A DNA stretch of 64,000 bases from JAMIFN01 sp964544605 (GCA_964544605.1 CAZJBX010000001.1:1-64000); one strand, 5' to 3'. Positions 43,241-53,129 are shown, counted from the first letter of the stretch. Translations and numbers: made by a program. The notes: generated by a model from the sequence alone, not told the origin.

Positions 43241-43598
43241 CGTGGCCATCTTGGGCTGCAAGGCAGGTATTTTGGAGTGCGCCGTTTGACGGCGCTTTTG
43301 GCTTCCCGCACTCATTTTGCACTTGATCTAAAGCGGCGCAGAGCGCCGCACTCCATACACAGAGCGCGGCTTGCCGTGGCTATCTTGGGCTGCAAGGCAG
43401 GTATTTTGGAGTGCGCCGTTTGACGGCGCTTTTGGCNNNNNNNNNNNNNNNNNNNNNNNNNNNNNNNNNNNNNNNNNNNNNNNNNNNNNNNNNNNNNNNN
43501 NNNNNNNNNNNNNNNNNNNNNNNNNNNNNNNNNNNNAGGTATTTTGGAGTGCGCCGTTTGACGGCGCTTTTGGCTTCCCGCACTCATTTTGGCACTTG
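43241..43598. repeat. Tandem array of a 134-bp double-hairpin repeat, broken by an assembly gap
   Basis: The segment GTGGC-ATCTTGGGCTGCAAGG recurs 134 bases apart (43248 and 43382), and the AGGTATTTTGGAG motif recurs at 43265, 43399 and again right after the gap at 43537. Each unit has hairpins GCGCCGTTTGACGGCGC (43279-43295) and GCGGCGCAGAGCGCCGC (43333-43349), flanked by GGAGTGCG and CGCTTT in mirrored orientation. No gene is present from 43152 to 43612 apart from this array and the terminator. Confidence 0.85.
43437..43536. other. Assembly gap (100 N) within the repeat array
   Basis: Run of exactly 100 N flanked on both sides by the same repeat unit, so the repeat copy number is unresolved. 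Confidence 1.
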
Positions 43599-43612
43599 AT
43601 TATGCGCCGTGT

Positions 43613-45190
43613 TCAGTCCTCTTTCTTTTTGTGGACAGAGAGGATGCTGAGGCCTTTGAATTCGCCAGAGGCGATGCGCTGTTTCCAGTCGGCGGGGCCA
43701 GTTTCGTGGGCGTTGGTGCCAGTGGCATCGACGGCGACGGTGACGGGCATGTCTTGCACATCGAATTCGTAGATGGCTTCCATGCCGAGGTCGGCAAAGC
43801 CGACGACTTTGGCCGATTTGATGGCCTTGGAGACCAAGTAGGCTGCGCCGCCAACGGCCATGAGGTAGGCCGATTTGTGCTTTTTGATGGATTCAACCGC
43901 CACGGGGCCGCGTTCGGCTTTGCCGATCATGGCGATGAGGCCAGTTTCGGCCAGCATGGTTTCGGTGAATTTGTCCATGCGGGTGGCGGTGGTGGGGCCA
44001 GCTGGGCCAACGGCTTCGCCGGCAACGGGGTCCACGGGGCCGACATAGTAGATGACGCGGTTGGTGAAATCGACGGGCAGGGGCTCGCCTTTGGCCAGCA
44101 TGTCGGCAATGCGTTTGTGGGCGGCATCGCGGCCGGTGAGCATTTTGCCGTTGAGCAAGAGGGTTTGGCCGGGCTTCCAACTGGCGACTTCTGCGGGGGT
44201 GAGGCTGTTGAGGTCCACGCGTTTGGATTTCTCGGTGTCGGGCAGCCAGTGGACATCGGGCCAGAGGTCGAGCGAGGGCGCGTCCAGATAGACGGGGCCA
44301 GAGCCGTCCATGGTGGCGTTGGCGTGGCGGGTGGCGGCGCAGTTGGGAATCATGGCGACAGGCTTGCTGGCGGCGTGGGTGGGGTACATGGCGATTTTGA
44401 CATCGAGCACAGTGGTGAGGCCGCCAAGACCTTGTGCGCCAATGCCGAGGGCATTGACCTTTTCGTAGAGCTCAAGGCGCAGTTCTTCGACTTGTGTGAG
44501 CGGCTCGCCTTTGGAGGACTTGAGTTGCAGCTCATACATATTGAGGTCTTCCATCAGGCTTTGCTTGGCCAGCAAGACGGCGCGCTCGGCGGTGCCGCCA
44601 ATGCCGATGCCGAGCATACCCGGTGGGCACCAGCCTGCGCCCATGGTGGGCACGGTTTTCAAGACCCAATCGACGAGGTTGTCGGAGGGGTTGAGCATTT
44701 CCATTTTCGATTTGTTTTCACTGCCGCCGCCTTTGGCCGCCACGGTGATGTCGAGTTTGTTGCCGGGTACCAGTTCGGTGTGGATGACGGCGGGGGTGTT
44801 GTCGCCGGTGTTTTTTCGGGCAAAGAGGGGGTCAGCGAGGACGGAGGCGCGGAGGCGGTTTTCAGGGTGGTTGTAAGCGCGGCGCACGCCTTCGTTGATG
44901 ATGTCGTCGAGGCTTTGGCTGCCAAAGCCTTCAAAGCGCACGCCGAGACCGACTTTGAGGAAGACATTGACGATGCCCGTGTCTTGGCAGATGGGGCGGT
45001 GGCCGGTGGCGCTCATGCGGCTGTTGGTGAGGATTTGCGCCATGGCGTCTTTGGCCGCTGGGCTTTGCTCCATGTCGTAAGCACGGGCCAAGTGCTGGAT
45101 GTAATCGGCGGGGTGGTAGTAGCTGATGTATTGCAGCAGGCCCGCGATCGTTTCAATCAAATCTTCGGCTTGGATGGTGGTGGTTTGCAT
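43613..45190 (-). CDS. fumA: Fumarate hydratase, class I (iron-sulfur)
   Basis: Interconverts fumarate and malate with a [4Fe-4S] cluster. 525 residues of the fused class I form: N-domain with CQDTGIVNVFLKVG and a cysteine-rich GAGWCPPGMLGIGIGGTAE, C-domain with RDAAHKRIADML, YYVGPVDPVAGEAVGPAGPTT and AVGGAAYL. Distinct from the iron-free class II FumC. It is divergent from uvrA with a 94-base spacer. Confidence 0.95.
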   Translation of the reverse strand: MQTTTIQAEDLIETIAGLLQYISYYHPADYIQHLARAYDMEQSPAAKDAMAQILTNSRMSATGHRPICQDTGIVNVFLKVGLGVRFEGFGSQSLDDIINEGVRRAYNHPENRLRASVLADPLFARKNTGDNTPAVIHTELVPGNKLDITVAAKGGGSENKSKMEMLNPSDNLVDWVLKTVPTMGAGWCPPGMLGIGIGGTAERAVLLAKQSLMEDLNMYELQLKSSKGEPLTQVEELRLELYEKVNALGIGAQGLGGLTTVLDVKIAMYPTHAASKPVAMIPNCAATRHANATMDGSGPVYLDAPSLDLWPDVHWLPDTEKSKRVDLNSLTPAEVASWKPGQTLLLNGKMLTGRDAAHKRIADMLAKGEPLPVDFTNRVIYYVGPVDPVAGEAVGPAGPTTATRMDKFTETMLAETGLIAMIGKAERGPVAVESIKKHKSAYLMAVGGAAYLVSKAIKSAKVVGFADLGMEAIYEFDVQDMPVTVAVDATGTNAHETGPADWKQRIASGEFKGLSILSVHKKKED

Positions 45191-45283
45191 GTCGAAAAAT
45201 TCACGGTAAGAAAAGAAAGGGTGGAAAGGGGGGTAATGGCGGCATTCTACGCTTTGGGGTATTCCCTAGAGGACAATGCCGTT

Positions 45284-48200
45284 ATGAGTTCTTTCCCTGA
45301 TTCCCCCCATAGCCGCCCCGAAGTAGAAGCGCCCGAGCAGGGCCAAATTCGCATCCGTGGGGCGCGGCAACACAATTTAAAGAACCTAGATTTGGACCTT
45401 GCCACGGGGCAATTGACGGTGGTGACGGGGCCGAGTGGCTCGGGCAAATCGTCTTTGGTGTTTGATACCTTGTTTGCCGAGGGCCAGCGCCGCTATGTGG
45501 AAACCTTTAGCGCCTATGCGCGGCAGTTTTTAGACCGCATGGACAAGCCCGCCGTGGACCGCTTGGACGGCGTGCCGCCCGCGATTGCGATTGACCAGAA
45601 CAACCCGGTGCGGACTTCGCGTTCGACCGTGGGCACGATGACGGAGCTGAACGACCACTTCAAGCTGCTGTTTGCGCGGGCGGCGGCTTTGTTTGACCAA
45701 GACACGGGCCTGCCCGTGCGGGCCGAGACGGTGGCGGGCATCATGGCCGATGTGCAGGCGCGGTTGGCGGGGCAGAACCCACGCGTGGTGCTGAGTTTTG
45801 CCGTGCCGATTGCGGCCAATACGACGGCCGAGCAAATGCAAGATTGGCTGCTGGCGGGCGGCTTTAGCAAGGTGCTGGGCGAGCGCGAGACGCGCGAAGG
45901 CCCGGTGCTGGATGTGGTGGCCGACCGCTTCCGCTGGGCCAGTGTGGAGCCCAGCCGCTTGGCCGAGGGGCTGGAGCTGGCCCTGCGTCACGGCGGTGGC
46001 AGGCTGCTGCTGCGGGTGCAGCATGAGGGCGAGGCCGAGCAGTTGTGGCCCTATGCCAGCAGTTTGTATTGCGCCGAGACGGAGCGCAGCTACCACAGCC
46101 CCAGCCCCAGCTTGTTCAGCTTCAATTCAGCGCACGGGGCCTGTCCCACTTGCCGTGGTTTTGGCCGCATGTTGAGCGTGGATATGGGTTTGGTGGTGCC
46201 CGACCGCAAGCTGAGTTTGCGCCAAGGGGCGATTAAGCCGATACAAACCCCCGCCTGGAAGGAGGCGCAAGACGATTTGCTGCGCCATGCCAAGGCCGAG
46301 GGCATACGGCTGGATGTGCCGTATGAGGATTTGAGCGCCGAGGAAGTGGCCTGGGTGGAGGGCGGCTCGCCGCTGTGGAAGGGGCAATGGACGAAGCAGT
46401 GGTTTGGTGTGCGGCGCTTTTTTGATTACCTGCAAAGCAAGGCTTACAAAATGCACATTCGGGTGTTGCTCTCACGCTACCGCAGCGACAGCCCTTGCCC
46501 CGATTGTGGCGGCGCGCGCTTGCAGCCCGAAAGCCTGCTGTGGCGGGTGGGCAGCAAGGCCCTGGCCGATGCCGTATTGCCGCCTGCGCAGCGCTTTTTG
46601 CCCGTGGGCGTGGGCTATGGCCGTGCGGTGCTGGAGGCCCTGCCGGGCCTGTGTTTGCACGATGTGATGCAACTGCCCATAGCTGCTTTGCAGCGTTGGA
46701 TGCAGGGCCTAACGGCGGAGCTGGCGCAGCAGGCGGCGGCGCAGGGCGGCGTGGCGAATGCGGACGACAAGGCGCAGGGCATTTTGTTTGCCGAAATCAA
46801 CACCCGCTTGCAGTATTTGGTGGATGTGGGTTTGGGCTATTTGAGCCTGGACCGCCAAAGCCGCACCCTGAGCGGCGGCGAGGTGCAGCGCATCAAGCTG
46901 ACGACGGCGCTGGGCACTTCTTTGGTGAATACGCTGTTTGTGCTCGATGAGCCGAGTATTGGCTTGCACCCGCGCGATATGCGCCGCATCAATCAAGCCA
47001 TGCTGCGCCTGCGCGATGCGGGCAATACGCTGGTGGTGGTGGAGCACGACCCCGATGTGATGCAGGTGGCCGATCGCATCATTGATATGGGCCCCGGCCC
47101 CGGCCAAGCGGGGGGGCAAATTGTGTTTGACGGCGCGCCGGCGGCGCTGGCGCAGGCCGATACCCTGACGGGGGCCTATTTGGGCGGGCGCAAGCATTTG
47201 GGCTTGGGCCAGCAGCGGCCTGTGGCGGCGGCCGCGCCCAAGCTGCTGCTGCAAGGTGTGCGCCAGCACAATTTAAAAGACATTGAGCTGGAGATTCCGC
47301 TGGGGCATTTGGTTTGCATCACGGGCGTATCTGGCTCGGGCAAATCGACCTTGGTGCAAGATGTGCTGGCCCCTGCTTTGCTGCGGCACTTTGGTCAGCC
47401 CAGCGCCAGCCCCGGCGCATTCAGTGCCCTGCTGGGGGCCGAGCAATTGGCGGGTGTGGTGTTTGTGGACCAATCGCCCATAGGCAAAACCGCGCGCAGC
47501 AACCCCGCCAGCTATGTGGGCGCTTGGGATGCCCTGCGTGATGTGTTTGCCGCTGCGCCGCTGGCGCAAGAGCGCGGCTACAAGCGCGGCAGTTTCAGCT
47601 TCAACACGGGCGATGGGCGTTGCCCGACTTGTGGCGGCTCGGGCTTTGAGCACATTGAGATGCAGTTCCTCAGCGATGTGTATTTGCGCTGTGACGATTG
47701 CCAAGGCCAGCGCTACCGCCCTGAGCTGCTGCAAGTGCGGATTGAGCGCGGTGGCCGCAGCCTGAATGTGGCCGATTGCCTGAGCCTGACAGTGGGCGAG
47801 GCGCTGGATTTGTTTGCCCAAGATTGGGCCGTGAACATGGCCCTGCAACCCCTGCTGGATGTGGGGCTGGACTATGTGCAATTGGGCCAGCCCGTGCCGA
47901 CTTTGAGCGGCGGCGAGGCGCAGCGCCTGAAGATTGCCGGCCATTTGGCCGAAAACGCCAAGGCCGTGAGCAACAGCCGCCAGCGCTTGGCACGCAAAGG
48001 CAGTTTGTTTTTGCTCGATGAGCCCACCACGGGCCTGCATTTTGACGACATTGCCAAGCTCATGCGGGCTTTGCGCAAGCTGCAAAACGCAGGGCATTCA
48101 CTGGTGCTGATTGAGCACAATTTGGATGTGATTCGCGCCAGCGATTGGCTCATTGACTTAGGCCCAGAGGCGGGCGCAGATGGCGGCCAAGTGGTGGCCG

Positions 48201-51016
48201 TCGGCAGCCCCGATGCGGTCATGGCCAGCGGCCTAGGCCACACGGCACAAGCCCTGCGCGACTACGCCGCCCACATGCAAAACTGGGGCGTGGCCGAGCC
48301 GAGTGTGGCCTATGCGCCCGCTGCGCCGCCTGCCGATGCGATTGAGGTGGTGAATGCCACTGAGCACAATTTGCAGCAGCTCTCGGTGGCGATACCGCAT
48401 GGGCGCATGAGTGTGATGACGGGGGTGTCGGGCTCGGGCAAATCCACACTGGCTTTTGACATCATCTTCAGCGAAGGGCAGCGCCGCTATTTGGAGTCCC
48501 TCAGCGCCTATGCCCGCAGCATTGTGCAGCCGCCCGCCCGCCCCGAGGTGGATGCCGTGTATGGCATACCGCCTGCCGTGGCGATTGAGCAGCGCCTCTC
48601 GCGCGGGGGGCGCAAGTCCACCGTGGGTACGGCCACTGAAATTTGGCATTTTTTGCGCCTGCTGTATGTGAAGCTGGGCGTGCAGCACTGTGTGCATGAT
48701 GGTGCAGCCGTGCAGCCGCAAACGGCGGCGCAGATTGTGGCGGAAATCATGCGCCGCTATGCGGGCCAGCACATTGGCCTACTGGCCCCGCTGGTGCAGG
48801 GGCGCAAAGGCATTTATACCGAGCTGGCAGGCTGGGCGCGCAAGCTGGGCCACAGCCATTTGCGGGTGGATGGGGCTTTTGTGCCGACCCAGGGCTTTCC
48901 GCGCCTCGACCGTTTTAAAGAGCACCACATTGAGCTGCCCGTGGCCGATGTGCGGGTGCAGCCTGCCAATGAGGAGGCGCTGCGCGAGGCCGTGGCCCAA
49001 GCCCTGCAATTGGGCAAGGGCGTGCTGCAAGTGCTGGCTCCGCTCGATGGCTTGCAAGCCGAGTTCGATGCCGCCAGCGATGCCGACTATGCCGCTGGCT
49101 TGGGCCAAGGTTTGGGCGAGCTGGCGGTGTTCTCGACCGAACGCGCCTGCCCCGTGTGCCACACCTCTTACGCTGCGCCCGACCCGCGCTTGTTCAGCTA
49201 CAACAGCAAGCACGGCTGGTGCCCCGATTGCGTCGGCACGGGCTTGGCCTTAAGCCGTGAGCAGCGCCGCCAGCTCGATGGCTCGGCCGTGGCCGACAAA
49301 GACCGTGGCCGTGAGCAGAGCTTTGCCGAGGCTGAGGTGGAGGGCCTGAGCGATGCGCCTTGCCCCACTTGCCAAGGCACGCGCCTGAATGCCGCCGCGC
49401 GCTTGGTGCTGTGGGCGCCGCAAGAGGGGCAGCAGGGCGTGGCGATTAGCGATTTGGCGCAGATGAGTGTGGCGGATTTGCACGCCTTTTTCAGCAACCT
49501 GCAATTGCAAGGCCGCGCGGCGGATATTGCCCGTGATTTGCTGCCAGAAATTGCGGCCCGCCTGCGCTTTATGCGCCAAGTGGGGCTGGGCTACCTCAGC
49601 CTTGACCGTGCCGCACCCACCCTGAGCGGGGGCGAGGCCCAGCGCATCCGTTTGGCGGCGCAATTGGGCAGCAATTTGCAGGGCGTGTGCTATGTGCTGG
49701 ACGAGCCGACCATTGGCCTGCACCCGCGCGACAACCACATTCTGCTGGGGGCGCTGCGCCAGCTCACGGCGCAAGGCAATACCCTGCTGGTGGTGGAGCA
49801 CGACGAGGACACCATCCGCCAAGCCGATCACATCATTGACATTGGCCCCGGCGCGGGCCGCCGTGGTGGGCGCTTGCTGGCCGAAGGCAGTTTGGCCGAT
49901 ATTGCCGCCTGCCCAGAGTCCACCACGGGCCGCTATTTGGGCGATGCCATGCGGCATGAATTTGCGCCGCCCAAGCCTGCGCCTGAGGGTGAGCCTGCGC
50001 TGTGGCTGCGCGGTGCACGCCTGCACAATTTGCAAGGCGTGAGCGTGCGCCTGCCCTTGCAGCAATTGGTGGTCATCACGGGCGTATCCGGCTCAGGCAA
50101 ATCAAGCCTTGCACGCGATGTGCTGCTGGCCAATATGCAAGCGGCGCTGAGCAGCAAGGGCACGGCCTCTTGGCAGGGCTGTGCGGGCATTGAGGGCTGG
50201 CAGCAGGTCGAGCGCGTGCTGGAGGTGGACCAAACGCCGATAGGCAAAACGCCGCGCTCTTGCCCCGCCACTTACATTGGCTTTTGGGATGCGATTCGCA
50301 AGCTCTTTGCCGAAACCACTGAGGCCAAAGCCCGTGGCTATACGGCCTCACGCTTTAGCTTCAACACGGGCCAAGGCCGCTGCCCCGCCTGTGAGGGGCA
50401 GGGGATGCGTACCGTGGCCATGAGCTTTTTGCCCGATGTGAAAGTGCCGTGTGAAATTTGCCAAGGCGCGCGCTTTAACCCGCAAACTCTGGCCGTGCAA
50501 TGGCGCGGCAAATCCATTGGCGATGTGCTGCAAATGGAGGTGGATGAGGCCGTCGAATTCTTCGCCCACATGCCCGCCGTGGCGCATCCGCTGCGGCTTT
50601 TGCAAGATGTGGGTTTGGGCTATTTGCAACTGGGCCAAGCCTCGCCCACCCTCAGCGGCGGCGAGGCCCAGCGCCTGAAGCTGGTGACCGAGCTGGCCAA
50701 AGTGCGCGACGATGTGGGTCGCCGTGGTCAGCGCGTGCCGCACACGCTTTATGTGCTCGATGAACCCACTGTGGGCCTGCACATGGCCGATGTGCAACGC
50801 ATCATCGCCGTGTTGCAGCGCCTCGTGGCGGCGGGCCATAGCGTGATGGTGGTGGAGCACGACCTTGATCTGATTCGCAAGGCCGACTGGCTCATTGATA
50901 TGGGACCAGAAGGCGGCGCAGGTGGCGGCCAAGTGGTGGCCCAAGGCCGCCCGCAAGACCTGGCCGAGCAGGGCCAAGGCCACACAGCGCAGGCTTTGGC
51001 GCAGGTTGTGATTTAG
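45284..51016 (+). CDS. Double-length UvrA-like protein (two UvrA modules)
   Basis: 1,910 residues with four ABC ATPase units. Module 1 (about 1-1010): Walker A GPSGSGKSS (near 48) and GVSGSGKST (near 684), each with LSGGE and a DEP Walker B. Module 2 (about 1018-1910): Walker A GVSGSGKST (near 1050) and GVSGSGKSS (near 1604). Zinc-finger cysteine pairs such as CPDCGG, CPTCGGSG, CPTCQG and CPACEGQG are in both modules. Tandem UvrA paralogues of this size are known in Burkholderiales; a normal-length UvrA is not visible here. Its role in excision repair or in resistance is not established. AGAGGA lies upstream of ATG 45284. Confidence 0.93.
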   Translation: MSSFPDSPHSRPEVEAPEQGQIRIRGARQHNLKNLDLDLATGQLTVVTGPSGSGKSSLVFDTLFAEGQRRYVETFSAYARQFLDRMDKPAVDRLDGVPPAIAIDQNNPVRTSRSTVGTMTELNDHFKLLFARAAALFDQDTGLPVRAETVAGIMADVQARLAGQNPRVVLSFAVPIAANTTAEQMQDWLLAGGFSKVLGERETREGPVLDVVADRFRWASVEPSRLAEGLELALRHGGGRLLLRVQHEGEAEQLWPYASSLYCAETERSYHSPSPSLFSFNSAHGACPTCRGFGRMLSVDMGLVVPDRKLSLRQGAIKPIQTPAWKEAQDDLLRHAKAEGIRLDVPYEDLSAEEVAWVEGGSPLWKGQWTKQWFGVRRFFDYLQSKAYKMHIRVLLSRYRSDSPCPDCGGARLQPESLLWRVGSKALADAVLPPAQRFLPVGVGYGRAVLEALPGLCLHDVMQLPIAALQRWMQGLTAELAQQAAAQGGVANADDKAQGILFAEINTRLQYLVDVGLGYLSLDRQSRTLSGGEVQRIKLTTALGTSLVNTLFVLDEPSIGLHPRDMRRINQAMLRLRDAGNTLVVVEHDPDVMQVADRIIDMGPGPGQAGGQIVFDGAPAALAQADTLTGAYLGGRKHLGLGQQRPVAAAAPKLLLQGVRQHNLKDIELEIPLGHLVCITGVSGSGKSTLVQDVLAPALLRHFGQPSASPGAFSALLGAEQLAGVVFVDQSPIGKTARSNPASYVGAWDALRDVFAAAPLAQERGYKRGSFSFNTGDGRCPTCGGSGFEHIEMQFLSDVYLRCDDCQGQRYRPELLQVRIERGGRSLNVADCLSLTVGEALDLFAQDWAVNMALQPLLDVGLDYVQLGQPVPTLSGGEAQRLKIAGHLAENAKAVSNSRQRLARKGSLFLLDEPTTGLHFDDIAKLMRALRKLQNAGHSLVLIEHNLDVIRASDWLIDLGPEAGADGGQVVAVGSPDAVMASGLGHTAQALRDYAAHMQNWGVAEPSVAYAPAAPPADAIEVVNATEHNLQQLSVAIPHGRMSVMTGVSGSGKSTLAFDIIFSEGQRRYLESLSAYARSIVQPPARPEVDAVYGIPPAVAIEQRLSRGGRKSTVGTATEIWHFLRLLYVKLGVQHCVHDGAAVQPQTAAQIVAEIMRRYAGQHIGLLAPLVQGRKGIYTELAGWARKLGHSHLRVDGAFVPTQGFPRLDRFKEHHIELPVADVRVQPANEEALREAVAQALQLGKGVLQVLAPLDGLQAEFDAASDADYAAGLGQGLGELAVFSTERACPVCHTSYAAPDPRLFSYNSKHGWCPDCVGTGLALSREQRRQLDGSAVADKDRGREQSFAEAEVEGLSDAPCPTCQGTRLNAAARLVLWAPQEGQQGVAISDLAQMSVADLHAFFSNLQLQGRAADIARDLLPEIAARLRFMRQVGLGYLSLDRAAPTLSGGEAQRIRLAAQLGSNLQGVCYVLDEPTIGLHPRDNHILLGALRQLTAQGNTLLVVEHDEDTIRQADHIIDIGPGAGRRGGRLLAEGSLADIAACPESTTGRYLGDAMRHEFAPPKPAPEGEPALWLRGARLHNLQGVSVRLPLQQLVVITGVSGSGKSSLARDVLLANMQAALSSKGTASWQGCAGIEGWQQVERVLEVDQTPIGKTPRSCPATYIGFWDAIRKLFAETTEAKARGYTASRFSFNTGQGRCPACEGQGMRTVAMSFLPDVKVPCEICQGARFNPQTLAVQWRGKSIGDVLQMEVDEAVEFFAHMPAVAHPLRLLQDVGLGYLQLGQASPTLSGGEAQRLKLVTELAKVRDDVGRRGQRVPHTLYVLDEPTVGLHMADVQRIIAVLQRLVAAGHSVMVVEHDLDLIRKADWLIDMGPEGGAGGGQVVAQGRPQDLAEQGQGHTAQALAQVVI

Positions 51017-51025
51017 GTTTCTCTG

Positions 51026-51120
51026 CGTCATTGCGGCCACTCTACTTCGTCATTGCGGCCTCCGAGCCGCAATCTTGGCTTGTTCGCAGCAGAGATTGCG
51101 GGTCAAGCCCGCAATGACGA
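51026..51120. repeat. CGTCATTGCGGCC direct/inverted repeat cluster
   Basis: CGTCATTGCGGCC-type motif at 51026 and again at 51048, then an inverted end with GCAATGACGA (51111-51120) and a hairpin ATTGCGGGTCAAGCCCGCAAT (51094-51114). It resembles the short interspersed repeats found between genes in many proteobacteria. Confidence 0.6.
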
Positions 51121-51190
51121 GCTTCTATGGCCTGCCAGAGATGGCGGCATGGGTGCGAGATGGGCGTGATAGCGCAAGTCGCAGTGTTTT

Positions 51191-52033
51191 TTAGGCCAGG
51201 GGCAAGGCCCAAGCCGCCCAAGCTTGGTAGAGCATGTAAAAGGCCAGCGCATACAGCAGCAGGGCGAAGATGCGCTTGAGGGGTTTGACATCGAGGCTGT
51301 GTGCCAATTTGGCCCCAATGGGGGCGGTGAGGATGCTGCACGAGGCCAGCGCCAGCAGAGCGGGCAGCCAGATATAGCCCAAGGTGTAGTCAGGGCGATC
51401 GGCCACGCCGCTGCCGCTGATGCTGTAGCCAATGCTGTTAAAGAGGGCAATGGGCAGGCCCAGCGCGGCCGATGTGCCCACAGCTTGGTGCATGGGTACA
51501 TTGCACCAAGTCATAAAGGGCACGCTGATAAAGCCGCCACCTGCGCCGACCAAACCTGAGAGAAAGCCAATGCCTGTGCCCACGCCGGCACGCCCGACGG
51601 GGCCAGGCATGGTGCGGCTGGCTTTGGGTTGGCGATTGAGCAGCATTTGCGTGGCCGAGAAGATGACGAAAACGCCAAACACCAAAGCCAGCCATTTGCC
51701 TTTGAGCACGGTGAATACGCCCAAGCTGGCCAAGATGGCCCCCAAGAGAATGCCGGGGGCGATGTGGCGCACGAAGTCCCAGCGCACAGCGCCACGGCGG
51801 TGGTGCGAGAGCTGGCTGCTGATGGAGGTGAAGACGATGGTAGCCATGCCGGTGGCGATACCCATTTTCACGGCGACATCCAGCGGCACGCCCATGCTTT
51901 TGAGCATGGCCGTGAGAAAGGGCACCAGTACCATGCCGCCGCCGACACCCAAGAGGCCGGCCATGATGCCGCCGCAGGTGCCGAGCACAAGGAGCTGGGC
52001 GATAAGGGGAAGGGTGAGGCCAGAGCTACTCAT
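51191..52033 (-). CDS. TauE/SafE-family permease
   Basis: 280 residues, eight predicted membrane helices with the two family half-repeats GLLGVGGGMVLVPFL (near 25) and GLVGAGGGFISVPFM (near 160). Relatives export sulfite or other organosulfur anions. Substrate here is unknown. FNR lies 25 bases upstream on the same strand. Confidence 0.88.
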   Translation of the reverse strand: MSSSGLTLPLIAQLLVLGTCGGIMAGLLGVGGGMVLVPFLTAMLKSMGVPLDVAVKMGIATGMATIVFTSISSQLSHHRRGAVRWDFVRHIAPGILLGAILASLGVFTVLKGKWLALVFGVFVIFSATQMLLNRQPKASRTMPGPVGRAGVGTGIGFLSGLVGAGGGFISVPFMTWCNVPMHQAVGTSAALGLPIALFNSIGYSISGSGVADRPDYTLGYIWLPALLALASCSILTAPIGAKLAHSLDVKPLKRIFALLLYALAFYMLYQAWAAWALPLA

Positions 52034-52058
52034 AAGGGGGCTTTCTTTTTACAAAAAA

Positions 52059-53129
52059 TTAAAGTTTGAATTCGGGGTTGTGCAAGCGGCTTTGCAAAGC
52101 GGCGTTGCAACTGGCATAGGCCAAGGGCGCGGCGGCCTCTGGGCGGCAGTAGGCCAAGGCGGCGTGGGCGGCCAAGGTGGCCTCGTGGAAGGCCGCGCTG
52201 ATGAGTTTGAGCTTGCCGCTGTAGTGGGCGATATCGCCAATGGCAAACACACCTGCGGCACTGCTGGCGCAGTTGTGGCTGCTGACGGTGGCGAGCTTGC
52301 CGTGTACGGCCAAGCCCCATTGCGCTAAATCAGGCAACTGCGGGCTGTGGCCCAAAAACAGGCCCAAGCGCGTGCAGGGCAGGGCGGCGCTTGTGCCATC
52401 GGCTTGCAAAAGCTGCAATTGCCCAGCGGCCCAGCGCTGCGGCAGGCCAGGGCTAAATTGCAGCAAACCTTGCTCGCACAGGGCCTGCATACGGGTTTGG
52501 GCGGCGGTGCTGGCGCTGAGCTGGCGGCGGCGGTGGTTGAGGTGCAGGCTGGCGCAAACGCGGGCCTCGGCCAAATCGCAGGCCCAGTGCAGGGCGGTGT
52601 CGTCATCGCCCATGATGCAGACAGCTTGGCCCGCAAAGTCTTGCACTTGGCCTGCGCTGTGGTGCAGGGCGGTGGCGGGCAGGTCTGCCAGCCCAGCCAC
52701 GGCGGGGCGTTTGGGCTGCAAAGCGCCTGCGCCCACGGCCAAAATCAGGCATTGGGCATCAAACATGCGGCCTGCGGCGCTGTGGGCGAAAAAGCGGCCA
52801 TTGGCTTGCTTTTCAATGTGTGCGATGCGCTGGCCCAAATGCAGTTGCTGCGCGGGCTCAAAATGCTTGAGCTGGCCCAGTTGCGCTTGCAGTTGCGCGG
52901 CGAGCTGGCCCGCAGGCAGGGCGGCCAAGGCGGGCACATCAAACAGGGCTTTGTGCGGGTAGAGGCTGCTGCACTGGCCGCCCGTGTGGGGCTGGGCCTC
53001 GGCGATATGGGCCTGCAAACCGAGCAAGCCCAACTGAAAAGCGGCATATAGGCCAGCCGGCCCTGCGCCGATGATGAGGGCATCGCAAGCAATGGGAGCG
53101 GCAGCGGAGGTGGGGGCAGCAGAGGGCAT
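52059..53129 (-). CDS. Ferredoxin--NADP+ reductase, TrxR-like type
   Basis: 356 residues. FAD-binding GAGPAGLYAAF near the N-terminus, NADP-binding IMGDDDTALHWA and the C-terminal AIGDIAHYSGKLKLI flavin motif match the thioredoxin reductase-like FNRs of bacteria. No CxxC redox pair typical of TrxB is present. It precedes fdxA by 61 bases, so it may reduce that ferredoxin. Confidence 0.88.
   Translation of the reverse strand: MPSAAPTSAAAPIACDALIIGAGPAGLYAAFQLGLLGLQAHIAEAQPHTGGQCSSLYPHKALFDVPALAALPAGQLAAQLQAQLGQLKHFEPAQQLHLGQRIAHIEKQANGRFFAHSAAGRMFDAQCLILAVGAGALQPKRPAVAGLADLPATALHHSAGQVQDFAGQAVCIMGDDDTALHWACDLAEARVCASLHLNHRRRQLSASTAAQTRMQALCEQGLLQFSPGLPQRWAAGQLQLLQADGTSAALPCTRLGLFLGHSPQLPDLAQWGLAVHGKLATVSSHNCASSAAGVFAIGDIAHYSGKLKLISAAFHEATLAAHAALAYCRPEAAAPLAYASCNAALQSRLHNPEFKL

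Noticed and set aside
43241..43598. Tandem repeats considered as a CRISPR array
   Set aside because: The period is 134 bp and the units are nearly identical throughout, with hairpins but no unique spacers, and no cas genes are in the window.
43589..45283. The open frame of the UvrA gene continues about 1.7 kb upstream of the true start
   Set aside because: It runs antisense to the fumarase gene, through the repeat and the N gap, and lacks conserved protein features; family alignment and the AGAGGA site support ATG 45284.
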